DNA of 64,000 bases, from NCBI RefSeq assembly GCF_002127325.2, contig NC_035441.2, positions 155,525,122 to 155,589,121 of the forward strand, read 5' to 3'. Source of the DNA: Helianthus annuus (Eukaryota; Streptophyta; Magnoliopsida; Asterales; Asteraceae). Within the stretch, counting starts at the first letter, position 1. Each line of letters starts with the position of its first letter. Both the position numbers and the translations under genes were made by a program. A model generated the notes under the pieces. The model searched no databases and was not told the DNA's origin. It saw nothing but the letters and a program-made list of their open reading frames with translations. Below, piece by piece: positions 43,087 to 53,930 of this stretch.

Positions 43087-43366
43087 ATTTTTTTTTGAAC
43101 GGCAAATTCAGATCATTGACGGACCACTAGAGTATTATCTTGCTTCTAGCGTAATCACCCGATCATATTTATCTCCACTAGGCATAATGCCTATACACAC
43201 AAATTCAGGAGAACACCCAATAAATATGGAAAACTCCGTTGTCCAATTCAGGAGAAAACTCAACAAATATGGAAAAACCCCGTTGTGGGAATCGAACCTA
43301 AGACTTATTGATCTCAAAGCTTTATTCTACCCTCAAGATACCACTAGACTATAAAGTGATAAGCAA
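43087..43366 (-). mobile_element. tRNA-derived SINE with 11-bp target duplication
   Basis: Read on the minus strand it has the A box TAGTCTAGTGGTA (about 43353-43341) and the B box GGTTCGATTCC (about 43302-43292). It ends in a poly(A) run that appears as the T run at 43088-43096. TTAATCTTAAT flanks the 280-bp element exactly (43076-43086 and 43367-43377). Its body differs from the SINE at 2381, so it is a separate family. Confidence 0.92.
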
Positions 43367-43673
43367 TTAATCTTAATGATTTAGCAGCCAAATTATGAAA
43401 ACTTCTATGTACAAAACCTTCATAAGCAGTAACTTTACTATAACCTATGGTCTTTATCACTTTATCTTATCTTATTTTTTATTTTTTCCAAATTTCTGGA
43501 AAAAAATTGATATTCTAACTGAGCCAAATTCAAATTCGGTTGTTGAGTGTTCAAATCGGGTTTGCTTCCAAACCGAATCCGGTTTTCGAATCAAATATGA
43601 ACTTAGGACTTTTTAAACGGATCCGACCCATAAATTAAAATTCAACTTATATATAAGTTTTATTTATTTTATA

Positions 43674-44807
43674 CTAGGTTATAACTCCGTGTAGTACACG
43701 GGTTGAATAAATGAATTTTATATATAAATAATAAAACAATATATCTTTAAAAACCTCATTTATTGCACGGGTTGAATAAATATAATTTTATATATTAAAT
43801 AATAAGAAGTTATATCTATAAGAACCATATTGTATGTGTTGAATAAATTTAATTTTATATACCAAATAAAAAAGTTATATCTTTAAAACCACGTGTATTA
43901 CTCGGGTTGAATAATGTAATATTGTTTAACAAATAATAAAATATTTCATATTTAAAAAACCTCATTTATTAAACAGGTTGAATAAATGTAATTTTCTATA
44001 GTAAATAATAAAAATATATATATTTTTTAGTAATGAAAATAAAAATATTTCATATATTAATACAAAATTTGGTTTTCGTGATAAATAATTTGTTTTATTT
44101 AAAAATATCTTAAATTAACAATTTAAATTTTAGAATAATGTTTTAAATTTAACCTTTTATTTAAAACTTATAAATGTAACGAAGTCTCAATAAATTTAAC
44201 CATTTATTTAAAATTTGTAAATGTAGAAATAATAAATAATATGAGTTATAATTTTATTTTAAGCTTCGTAAAATTTATTTGATACCAAACTAAACAAAAC
44301 GTTCAAATATATAGTTAATATCAAGAATAAATTACGTTTTTGGCCCCTGTGGTTATATCACTTTTACCCTTTTAGCCAAAAAATGAATTTTTTCAACATA
44401 TGAGCCCCCCAACGTGTTTTTTCTAACCTTTTTGGCCCCTAACACTAACCCCATCCATTTACTTTTAGGAACCAAAAGGGTTAGAAAAAAAGACGTTGGG
44501 TTCAAAAGGGTTAGAAAAATAGACGTTGAGGGCTCAGATGTTAAAAGATTCTTTTTGGGCTAAAAGGGTAAAAGTGATATAACCACAGGGGCCAAAATTG
44601 TAATTTACTTTAATATCAAATTAGATAACTAAGTTTGAATTTGAAGTAAATAGATAAATATAAAAGTAATAATTAAACTAAATAATATTTAGTAGGAGGA
44701 TTATCTATAATTATTTAGAAGAGATTAAAATAAAATAATAATTATCCATAAGACATGGCATAATATGATGACACTATCCCAAAGTTGGTTTCTTTTATTA
44801 TAGTAGA
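43674..44807 (-). mobile_element. Non-autonomous Helitron
   Basis: On the minus strand the element starts TCTACTATAATAAAAG (44807) and ends in CTAG (43677-43674), with target A before and T after, as Helitrons require. About 9 bp before the CTAG is a short perfect hairpin, CCGTGTA/TACACGG (around 43690-43705). There is no target duplication and no Rep/helicase. Several diverged copies of an ACACGGGTTGAATAAAT module follow inside (43700-43990). It contains the MITE at 44325-44610. Confidence 0.82.
44325..44610. mobile_element. MULE-type MITE nested in the Helitron
   Basis: The 286-bp palindromic element has ends GAATAAATTACGTTTTTGGCC and the near-inverse GGCCAAAATTGTAATTTACTT. It continues as a long inverted repeat through TATATCACTTTTACCC. 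The 9-bp TAATATCAA flanks it exactly (44316-44324 and 44611-44619). Almost the entire sequence can fold back on itself, so a transcript could give small RNAs. Confidence 0.9.
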
Positions 44808-45131
44808 TAGATACATGTAATTTTTATGTGAACTTTAAAATTATCGATTTCAAACCTAGCCGTTCGCCTGCTCAGTTGCTCATGGCTCACGCATCACACC
44901 CTCACCCCAACTGAGTCGCTGAAATTGTCCGAGAGGAGCGACACTCCAACCTGTAAATCGCTTCTTTGTAAATCTTTCGACACTACCAACCTATGTAGAT
45001 AGTTAGACTGAAACCGTCTGCACCGGAGACTATGCGTCATTTGATTCTTTTTCTACTAGTGTGTATTATATTTGAACTTGTTGATGCTAGATTCTTTATG
45101 TGGCTGTTGGTATTGTTGGAACTAGTGTTTT

Positions 45132-45338
45132 TCAATGACGCGCGTTGCGTGAAAGGCATTGGTGTTTTCGACCGACATCATTCTTCAAACGATTCGAGAT
45201 AAACGATGCGTAACCAGCCATATCCGGCATCGTGGAGTGTATTAAAAAGGGAGCAATTGGACGATTGGATGCTGGGTTAGGTGTTTCTTGGAATGCCCAC
45301 GAATTGTTCGGGTCAAAACCACGATTATGAGGATTCAT
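45132..45338 (-). pseudogene. PIF/Harbinger Myb-like ORF, N-terminal fragment
   Basis: The 68-residue minus-strand frame starts MNPHNRGFDPNNSWAFQETPNP, a form typical of the Myb/NAM-associated accessory ORF of plant PIF/Harbinger elements. It ends early, before any DNA-binding core. The upstream DNA to the right (45340-46150) contains duplicated GC-rich sequence that may be the element's promoter and terminus. No second ORF or matching terminal repeat was found. Confidence 0.55.
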
Positions 45339-45339
45339 T

Positions 45340-46300
45340 TTTCGTAATGTGGTTGGATGAGAATTTTTTTTAAAAATAAGATAGAGATGATTATAGAAGA
45401 GGTGGAGTAGTTGTGGTAAAAAAATGAATAGAAGTGTGAGTATTTATAGTTAATAATTTTTTTTAAACACATAGCCGTTGGCCAACGGCTAGCCCAAACG
45501 GCTACTTGTCTTGGCCAATGAGATCCCGTCATGTCATCTTGATAGCCCCGTCCAACGCCCGGGCTGAAACCCCGCCCAAGGGGCCACGTCAAAACCCAAG
45601 CCCACCCGGGGTGGTGACTTGGGCGTTTGTACCCAACCCACGCCACAACCCCCGCCCCCGGGCTGAAACCCCCGCCCAAGGGGCCACGCCGAAACCCAAG
45701 CTCACCCGGGGTGGTGACTTGGGCGTTTGTACCTAACCCACTGTATTGTGGTTGGATGAATTTTTTTTTTTAAAATAAGATAGAGATGATTATAGAAGAG
45801 GTGGAGTAGTTGTGGTAAAAAAATGAATAGAAGTGTGAGTATTCATAGTGAATAATTTTTTTAAACACATAGCCGTTGGCCAACGGCTAGCCCAAACAGC
45901 TACTTGTCTTGGCCAATGAGATCCCGTCATGTCATCTTGATAGCCCCGTCCAACGCTCGGGCTGAAACCCCCGCCCAAGGGGCCACGCCGAAACCCAAGC
46001 CTACCCGGGGTGGTGACTTGGGCGTTTGTACCCAACCCACGCCACAACCCCCCCCCCCCCCCCCCCCCCGCCGGGCTGAAACCCCCACCCAAGGGGCCAC
46101 GCCGAAACCCAAGCCCACCCGGGGTGGTGACTTGGACGTTTGTACCCAACCCATGCCACAACCCCTCCCCATACCCCATAGTCTAATACAGCCTAAATTC
46201 ACTGTTCATTTAGTTTGAATTTTATCATATCCCAAGCCCACCCGGGATGATGACTTGGACGTTTGTACCCAACCCACGCCACAACCCCGCCCCATATCTC
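45340..46300. repeat. Duplicated GC-rich promoter-like region
   Basis: The block from GTGGTTGGATGA (about 45341) to the GGGCGTTTGTACC motif is repeated from about 45743, an offset of about 400 bp. Inside each copy a roughly 100-bp subunit (GGGCTGAAACCCCCGCCCAAGGGG...GGGTGGTGACTTGGGCG) is itself repeated. Further partial copies occur at 46073-46160 and 46230-46295. Its GC content contrasts strongly with the surroundings. A CCGTTGGCCAACGG palindrome occurs in each main copy. Confidence 0.8.
46048..46069. repeat. Homopolymer of 22 cytosines
   Basis: An uninterrupted C run inside the duplicated GC-rich region. Its length is probably variable between individuals and prone to sequencing error. It can form an i-motif or, on the other strand, a G-quadruplex. 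Confidence 0.95.
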
Positions 46301-46639
46301 ATAGTCTAATATATCCTAAATTCATTGTTCATTTAGTTTGAATTTTATCATATATGAATTTCCATATGAACTGCAATTTGTTTACTCAAAATACCATTTA
46401 ATCAACCTATGCTTGCAAGGGTTTGAACCCATACCGTATTTGTGGGGTACAATCACCAAAATAAATATGTTTGTAATCACAAAAAAGACGCATGTTTGAT
46501 AATATTAAAATAGATTTACCCATGAAAGGAAACATGGCTGCATATGGCATACCAAGTGTTGAATACCCAAATCCCTGGTGACGTTCAAAGGGTCTTTGCT
46601 GAAGTTGAGGTATCCCAGCCTTCGTTGCTAAAAAAAAGT

Positions 46640-47150
46640 AAACCGTTAGCCTCGTCAGGGAGGGCCCCGGGAGGGGGATCCGTGACCAAGCTCCGGCCTG
46701 AGAGTAAGTAAACTTGCCGGAGAGTATGAGAAGCTTATTCCGATGAATATGATCACCGGAATGTTCCTCTATGGTGTGAATCTAATAAATGTGTGTGTAT
46801 TCAATGTGGGAGGATCTTGGTCGGAATAAATGAGAGAGGGTTATTAGTGTAATACTTTGAGTGCTTTGATCCTCGCCCTTTTGCCTTATATAACCCGGAA
46901 ACCTTATCTCCCATGTGAGATATTTTAATGAGATGATCTAATGGGTTTTGAGGGTCTTCGGGGGGTTCAGACATGTGTCTGACCCCCAACGGTAGGATTG
47001 CGACCCCATTTAATGTTTCTTGCTTGAGAAGTACAATGCCAGTCGATATCCTTTTCATATCAGGCATTAAATGTTGCATGCGTTCTCTGAATCCTTGTTT
47101 CCCGCTCATTTTCTAAAGAGGAAACCTTAGTGGGCAAGCAAAACTAGTTC
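46640..47150 (-). repeat. Part of a Tat-type LTR with minus-strand promoter (copy A)
   Basis: The minus strand has a good TATA box, GGTTATATAAGGC (46895-46883), followed by an R/U5-like stretch. It lies downstream of the Tat integrase fragment in sense, where the 3' LTR should be. The second copy sits 3.1 kb further right (TATA near 49987-50000). Exact LTR ends were not found. Confidence 0.5.
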
Positions 47151-47591
47151 TTTGGCCTTATCTTTTGGGCCCGTGTGGCAACGGCCCAAAGACGGATAAA
47201 TGGAGTAATCCATTGGCCCGTCGTCAAGTCATCTTTAGTCCCTGGTTGCGAGACTCAAATTTCGTAATCCAGGGCTGAGTCATAATTATCAATAAGGGTA
47301 ACCCGTTTAGGCTAAGAACGTGGGCCCACCTTCGGCTAATCATTACGTGTCTCCTTTTTTCTTTCTCGGGTACCATTAATCGTCGTTAATCGACGGCTGG
47401 GGTTTAATCTCATTGTAGCACGTGCTGGGTGGTTTTAATTTGAAATGAAGGTGACGTGACGGTTTGCTCCATACTTGTCAGTTATTTCTTTTAAATACCC
47501 CCTTGGTCTCTTGAATCTTCCTTCAACCTCCACCATAACCCCCTTTTTCTTTATTTTCTTTACATTCCTCCGATCACCATTTTCCCCAATC

Positions 47592-49346
47592 ATGAGTCGC
47601 ACCGGTCGCTCAATGCTTCGTTTCGTTTTGACAACGAAGGATTTGGAGTCCTTTGTCGATACTTACAAGATACCCAAGCGTTTCTCTCCAACATTGCCTG
47701 GCCCCGATGAATCGGCCGAATGCACACCAGATCGGATTGTCCTTTATACCTTGGCGTTTTCTTCCTGCGGAGTTCGGTATCCCCTTTCGCCCTTCAAGAC
47801 AGCCTTATTGCGTCACTTCGGAGTTTATTTCTCTCAATTGCACCCTTTAGGGTTTATAAGAGTGGTACATTTTGAGTTATCTTGTGTGGCTGTCTCCGGC
47901 GAGCCATCTGTCCCATTGTTTTGCATGTTTCATAAACTGATTTCTGATGGGGATTGGTTTACCTTCGCCAAGCGAAAAGATAGTGTGTCGAAACCCTGTT
48001 ATACCTTCATGCCGACCTCCACTTACCCGAAAGAATGGAAAAGTAGGTTCATCTTCGTTTCTGCTGCCATGATACCAGAGTCTCCACCATTGAAGGATAC
48101 CGAGGATGCTATTGAAGACAGTATTCCCATTTTGTCTGCTGACGAGATCGTCCAATGGAAGCGCATGTATGAAAATCCGACGAGGGCTTTCAGTTTTTCT
48201 GAGGGAATCCTTGCTATGGGGGGGTTGAGCCCTTCCTACTCAGTTCGCCCCAAGGCCTTTTTCGGTAAAAAAGGTATCTTTTTGCCCTGGATTTGTCGTA
48301 TCTGTTTTTACTTTTTGGGATCTGTGCGGTCATCTTTAGTGTTTCTCTTGTGCAGAGTTAACTTTGTGGAAGCTGCTCCAAGGGGATTCTAAAGATGTTA
48401 AGTTTGTGGTTGGTGATGAAGTTGAGCCGGGTTTGAACCGGAGTGTTGAGATGCAGGTTATTGGGGGGTCCATTCAGGCAGGGGGCTCTGCTGCTGTGGA
48501 AGGAGGTGAGGGGGCCTCTTCTGATGGAGAAGAGAGTTCCCCTGATTCTCTTCAAATCAAACATTCTAGCCATGGAGATGAGGAGGATCTGGAGAGCCGT
48601 TTGGCTCGCAAATGAAAAGCTGCTAGTCCCAAACAAGCCCCGGCCCCACGGGATATTTGGCTGAGGCTCCAGAGTGCTAGTGGGCAGAAGGCCCCTCCTG
48701 CAACGAAAGTTGCTTCTGAACTTCCCCCTATTGGGGTTAAAGGCTCTTTATCTAAGCACCTGCGGTCCTCCAGCTTTGTGAGTGAACCCTTGTTGGTGAG
48801 TCTACCTTTTAGTCTGTTGTTTTGCATTTGCTTTATTTTGGCTGACTTCTGATGTTCTTTTTCCTTTCTTTGTCTGAGTAGGGAAGCTCTCATGCTCCAA
48901 TAGAGATTCCTACTGCCCCTTCCTCTTCCGATGTTCGAGATAAGACTCCCGAAGTAAGCATTGCTCGTATTAACTCAGCTTTTGAGGTTTCTCCTCATCA
49001 TGCTACTGGGACCAGCAAACCTTCTCACTTTGAGGGTTTTTCTTCTCGATCTCCTCTTTCTCCCTTGTTTGCCGATGCTCTCCCTGCCCCGTATGTTCCT
49101 AGGTGGAAAATTACTCCATCTTCCGTGGTGGGCAACCCTGAAACAGCCCAGGATTTCTTAACTCATGTTGTTCCTCCCTCCCATAAATTTATGAATTCTG
49201 CTCTGAGGGATGATGTCTTTGATGATCAATACAACATGTCACCTTGCGAGGGGCTTTTCAGGGGTGTTGGCATGTTACAGCGGGTTGATGATCTGAGGAG
49301 GGAGAACGAAGGGCTCAAGAGTGATCTTAGGACCTCTCAAGCCCAC
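47592..49346 (+). pseudogene. Antisense 'putative gypsy-type transposon' ORF, copy A (3'-truncated)
   Basis: Starting at ATG 47592 (MSRTGRSMLRF), residues 1-227 match the domain long annotated as putative gypsy-type transposon (PF04195-like): TKDLESFVDTYKIP, TLPGPDES, YPLSPFKTALLRHFGVYFSQL and WFTFAKR. Exon 1 ends at 48273, and a GT...AG intron joins it to exon 2 at 48356 (ELTLWKLLQGD). A TGA at 48613-48615 interrupts exon 2, which otherwise continues in frame to about 48795. A third exon (from about 48882) encodes a Ser/Pro-rich linker and the start of a coiled coil. The gene then runs into duplicated DNA after LRTSQ. Such ORFs lie antisense to pol, near the 3' LTR, in Tat-lineage elements. 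Their role is unknown. I chose the inner ATG because the preceding frame lies in UTR-like sequence. Confidence 0.75.
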
Positions 49347-50695
49347 CCGGGATGATGACTTGGACGTTTGTACCCAACCCACGCCACAACCCCGCCCCAT
49401 ATCTCATAGTCTAATATAGCCTAAATTCACTGTTCATTTAGTTTGAATTTTATCATATATGAATTTCCATATGAACTACAATTTGTTTACTCAAAATACC
49501 ATTTAATCAACCTATGCTTGCAAGGTTTGAACCCATACCGTATTTGTGGGGTACAATCACCAAAATAAATATGTTTGTAATCACAAAAAAGACGCATGTT
49601 TGATAATATTAAAATAGATTTACCCATGAAAGGAAACATGGCTGCATATGGCATACCAAGTGTTGAATACCCAAATCCCTGGTGTCGTTCAAAGGGTCTT
49701 TGCTGACGTTGAGGTATCCCAGCCTTCGTTGCTAAAAAAAAGTAAACCGTTAGCCTCGTCACGGAGGGCCCCGGGAGGGGGATCCGTGACCAAGCTCCAG
49801 CGTGAGAGTAAGTAAACTTGCCGGAGAGTATGAGAAGCTTATTCCGATGAATATGATCACCGGAATGTTCCTCTATGGTGTGAATCTGATAAATGTGTGT
49901 GTATTCAATGTGGGAGGATCTTGGTCGGAATAAATGAGAGAGGGTTATTAGTGTAATACCTTGAGTGCTTTGATCCTCGCCCTTTTGCCTTATATAATCC
50001 GGAAACCTTATCTCCCATGTGAGATATTTTAATGAGATGATCTAATGGGTTTTGAGGGTCTTCGGGGGGTTCAGACACTTGTCTGACCCCCAATGGTAGG
50101 ATTGCGACCCCATTTAATGTTTCTTGATTGAGAAGTACAATGCCAGCCGATATCCTTTTCATATCAGGCATTAAATGTTGCATGCGTTCTCTGAATCCTT
50201 GTTTCCCGCTCATTTTCTAAAGAGGAAACCTTAGTGGGCAAGCAAAACTAGTTCTTTGGCCTTATCTGTTGGGCCCGTGTGGCAACGGCCCAAAGACGGA
50301 TAAATGGAGTAATCCATTGGCCCGTCGTCAAGTCATCTTTAGTCCCTGGTTGCGAGACTCAAATTTCGTAATCCAGGGCTGAGTCATAATTATCAACAAG
50401 GTTAACCCGTTTAGGCTAAGAACGTGGGCCCACCTTCGGCTAATCATTACGTGTCTCCTTTTTTCTTTCTCGGGTACCATTAATCGTCATTAATCGACGG
50501 CTGGGGTTTAATCTCATTGTAGCACGTGCTGGGTGGTTTTAATTTGAAATGAAGGTGACGTGACGGTTTGCTCCATACTTGTCAGTTATTTCTTTTAAAT
50601 ACCCTCTTGGTCTCTTGAATCTTCCTTCAACCTCCACCATAACCCCCTTTTTCTTTATTTTCTTTACATTCCTCCGATCACCATTTTCCCCAATC

Positions 50696-53180
50696 ATGAG
50701 TCGCACCGGTCGCTCAATGCTTCGTTTCGTTTTGACAACGAAGGATTTGGAGTCCTTTGTCGATACTTACAAGATACCCAAGCGTTTCTCTCCAACATTG
50801 CCTGGCCCCGATGAATCGGCCGAATGCACACCAGATCGGATTGTCCTTTATACTTTGGCGTTTTCTTCCTGCGGAGTTCGGTATCCCCTTTCGCCCTTCA
50901 AGACAGCCTTATTGCGTCACTTCGGAGTTTATTTCTCTCAATTGCACCCTTTAGGGTTTATAAGAGTGGTACATTTTGAGTTATCTTGTGTGGCTGTCTC
51001 CGGCAAGCCATCTGTCCCATTGTTTTGCATGTTTCATAAACTGATTTCTGATGGGGATTGGTTTACCTTCGCCAAGCGAAAAGATAGTGTGTCGAAACCC
51101 TGTTATACCTTCATGCCGACCTCCACTTACCCGAAAGAATGGAAAAGTAGGTTCATCTTCGTTTCTGCTGCCATGATACCAGAGTCTCCACCATTGAAGG
51201 ATACCGAGGATGCTATTGAAGACAGTATTCCCATTTTGTCTGCTGACGAGATCGTCCAATGGAAGCGCATGTATGAAAATCCGACGAGGGCTTTCAGTTT
51301 TTCTGAGGGAATCCTTGCTATGGGGGGGTTGAGCCCTTCCTACTCAGTTCGCCCCAAGGCCTTTTTCGGTAAAAAAGGTATCTTTTTGCCCTGGATTTCT
51401 CGTATTTGTTTTTACTTTTTGGGATCTATGCAGTCATCTTTAGTGTTTCTCTTGTGCAGAGTTAACTTTGTGGAAGCTGCTCCAAGGGGATTCTAAAGAT
51501 GTTAAGTTTGTGGTTGGTGATGAAGTTGAGCCGGGTTTGAACCGGAGTGTTGAGATGCAGGTTATTGGGGGGTCCATTCAGGCAGGGGGCTCTGCTGCTG
51601 TGGAAGGAGGTGAGGGGGCCTCTTCTGATGGAGAAGAGAGTTCCCCTGATTCTCTTCAAGTCAAACATTCTAGCCATGGAGATGAGGAGGATCTGGAGAG
51701 CCGTTTGGCTCGCAAATGAAAAGCTGCTAGTCCCAAACAAGCCCCGGCCCCACGGGATATTTGGCTGAGGCTCCGGAGTGCCAGTGGGCAGAAGGCCCCT
51801 CCTGCAACGAAAGTTGCTTCTGAACTTCCCCCTATTGGGGTTAAAGGCTCTTTATCTAAGCACCTGCGGTCCTCCACTTTGTGAGTGAACCCTTGTTGGT
51901 GAGTCTACCTTTTAGTCTGTTGTTTTGCATTTGCTTTGTTTTGGCTGACTTCTGATGTTCTTTTTCCTTTCTTTGTCTGAGTAGGGAAGCTCTCATGCTC
52001 CAATAGAGATTCCTACTGCCCCTTCGTCTTCCCATGTTCGAGATAAGACTCCCGAAGTAAGCATTGCTCGTATTAACTCAGCTTTTGAGGTTTCTCCTCA
52101 TCATGCTACTGGGACCAACAAACCTTCTCACTTTGAGGGTTTTTCTTCTCGATCTCCTCTTTCTCCCTTGTTTTCCGATGCTCTCCCTGCCCCGTATGTT
52201 CCTAGGTGGAAAATTACTCCATCTTCCGTGGTGGGCAACCCTGAAACAGCCCAGGATTTCTTAACTCATGCTGTTCCTCCCTCCCATAAATTTATGAATT
52301 CTGCTCTGAGGGATGATGTCTTTGATGATCAATACAACATGTCACCTTGCGAGGGGCTTTTCAGGGGTGTTGGCATGTTACAGCGGGTTGATGATCTGAG
52401 GAGGGAGAACGAAGGGCTCAAGAGTGATCTTAGGACCTCTCAAACTGTTGCTGCTGAGCTTCGGTGTCAAGTGGTTGAGGCTGAGCGTAAACTGCAGGAG
52501 GAGAAGGTGCATAACCTTTCTTCTCTCCCTCCCCCCTTTTTTTGTTGTTTAACCCTTTGTAGATTTTTGTAACATCTTTTGTTCAGGGGGCTAGTGTTAT
52601 GCTGGAGCAGAAGCGGCGATCTTGGGAGAGGGAGATGGCAGCTTTAGTAGAGGAGAAGGAAGAGTTGGCCGCGGAGCTGAAACATCTGAAGGAGGCCGAT
52701 TCCGTTTCTCAGGAGCAGCTGAACACTATGTATGCTGATTATGGGATAACTTCTGATGACAATCAGGTTGGCTAGGGAGAAGCATTGGCTAATTACTGAA
52801 GGCTTCGGAGCCTTGCTTACTGCTGTCTCTCAATCAGAGGAGTTCAAGAGTGGCCTTGAGCAGGTGTATAGGGCTTATCGGGATGTTGGATATTAGTCCA
52901 GGCTGAAGGATGGGTATGTTTATTCTGCTCAGGATTTGGACAGGAAGGAAACTCCTCTTTATAATTCTAGGGCCAAGAAGCGCTGTCTAAGCTGGACAAG
53001 GAGTTCGGGAGCAAGACCCCAGCCCTTCTTGAGAAGATCCTGGAACATCCCATGATATCCATCGATGAATTGAAAGCTTTGCTCACTCCTGTTGGTCCCT
53101 CGTCCCCGAAGTCTTTGTCTGGGGTGACTCTCAGTAATTTCCAAACATTAACCTACTTCGATATGGTTGTAATCTGAACA
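50696..53180 (+). pseudogene. Antisense 'putative gypsy-type transposon' ORF, copy B (full-length, broken)
   Basis: Same gene as copy A, shifted 3.1 kb, but continuing to its natural end. It shares the TGA in exon 2 with copy A, so that mutation precedes the duplication. It also has a private 1-bp deletion near 51876 that shifts the frame. After exon 3 an intron (GTGCATAAC...TTCAG, about 52507-52587) leads to the coiled-coil exon MLEQKRRSWEREMAALVEEKEELAAEL. A region with EGFGALLTAVSQSEEFKSGL follows, with more stops, ending in YFDMVVI near 53176. The 227-residue first exon is intact. The coding strand is opposite to the integrase ORF, and the two genes face each other tail to tail. Confidence 0.75.
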
Positions 53181-53930
53181 ATTATGCACTCTAGGATACT
53201 TTTGACTTTTTGATGCTTGGGAGGAGAACCTTTGTGTAGGGGTTCTCCTGGCACTTAATCATATACCTTATGACTGTATATTGCTGTCTTGCTTTTGCTT
53301 GTTTTCTGGTGTGTTTTTTCTTTTTGCAGGAGCTTTTGCCAGGGATCAAGTTGGCACTTTCCTGAAGACTTTTGGTTGTTTGCGAGAACTGTGCTTTAGT
53401 CTGTCTATTATGCTTTCTAGCTTGTATATTAGTTTTTCTTGTCAAAGCCAATAGGGTTTCCTATTGTACATTCATTTTGTAATAACAACTTCTTTTTGTA
53501 GTTTGTTTACAAAAGTGTGTTGTGTTCATGGTTTGCTTTGTAAACCAGGATTGTCTGTTCGAGGACAATCACTGGACAAGTCTTATAATGTGAGATTATG
53601 TTGTTGGCTTGTTTGTCCGTTTTCTTTAGGTTAGCTAGACCCTATTTTGCCCCACTGCTGGGCGTTTGGTATGTTTGGTATACCTTGTACACGTGTGTTT
53701 GTTTGTTTGTTAGGTTTACAGTCTTTCTGGGCACGTCTGCCTTAGTATAACACCTGTTATTTTGCCAAAAGGGGACAAGTGGATTGTCCGTTTGTCATTC
53801 ATTTCTTGGGGATCAAGTCCTCCAATACAAGTTTTTACAAAAGATTTTCCTTGGGGTAAACCCCTGATTAGCAGTTAATCATTACAAAAGTGGCTCCCTG
53901 GCCGTTTTTCCTAAAAGACTTTCTTATGGT
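53181..53930. other. Non-coding spacer between convergent Tat genes
   Basis: The stretch is T-rich on the plus strand, with several GTTTGTTTG-like runs. It holds the 3' ends of both the plus-strand antisense ORF and the minus-strand pol, so overlapping transcripts are possible. No other feature is seen. Confidence 0.5.

Larger units (their letters stand above)
46236..52443. repeat. Tandem segmental duplication, two copies of about 3.1 kb
   Basis: 46236-49340 and 49341-52443 are nearly identical direct copies, offset by about 3104 bp, with scattered single-base changes and two 1-bp indels seen. The three breakpoints share CAA (CCCAAGCCC, CTCAAGCCC and CTCAAACTG), so the duplication joined at 3 bp of microhomology. 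The unit contains a stretch of LTR-like DNA, the start of the antisense ORF and its first exons. It is not an LTR pair: no TG...CA ends and no primer site are present at the edges. Confidence 0.92.

Noticed and set aside
45042..45062. CACTA-like terminus (TTTCTACTAGTG)
   Set aside because: One base differs from the element at 1008 and no matching left terminus or 3-bp duplication lies nearby.
46408..46430. Polymerase III B box lookalike (GGGTTCAAACCC on the minus strand)
   Set aside because: No A box at a suitable distance and no tail or target duplication; also present in the duplicated copy, as expected for part of the duplicated unit.
46236..52443. Treating the two 3.1-kb copies as LTRs of one element
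   Set aside because: They are adjacent with no internal region, lack TG...CA ends and primer site, and contain exons of an ORF that continues past the second copy.
53191..53451. Lysine-rich minus-strand frame
   Set aside because: Shadow frame in the T-rich spacer between convergent Tat genes; no homology recognised.
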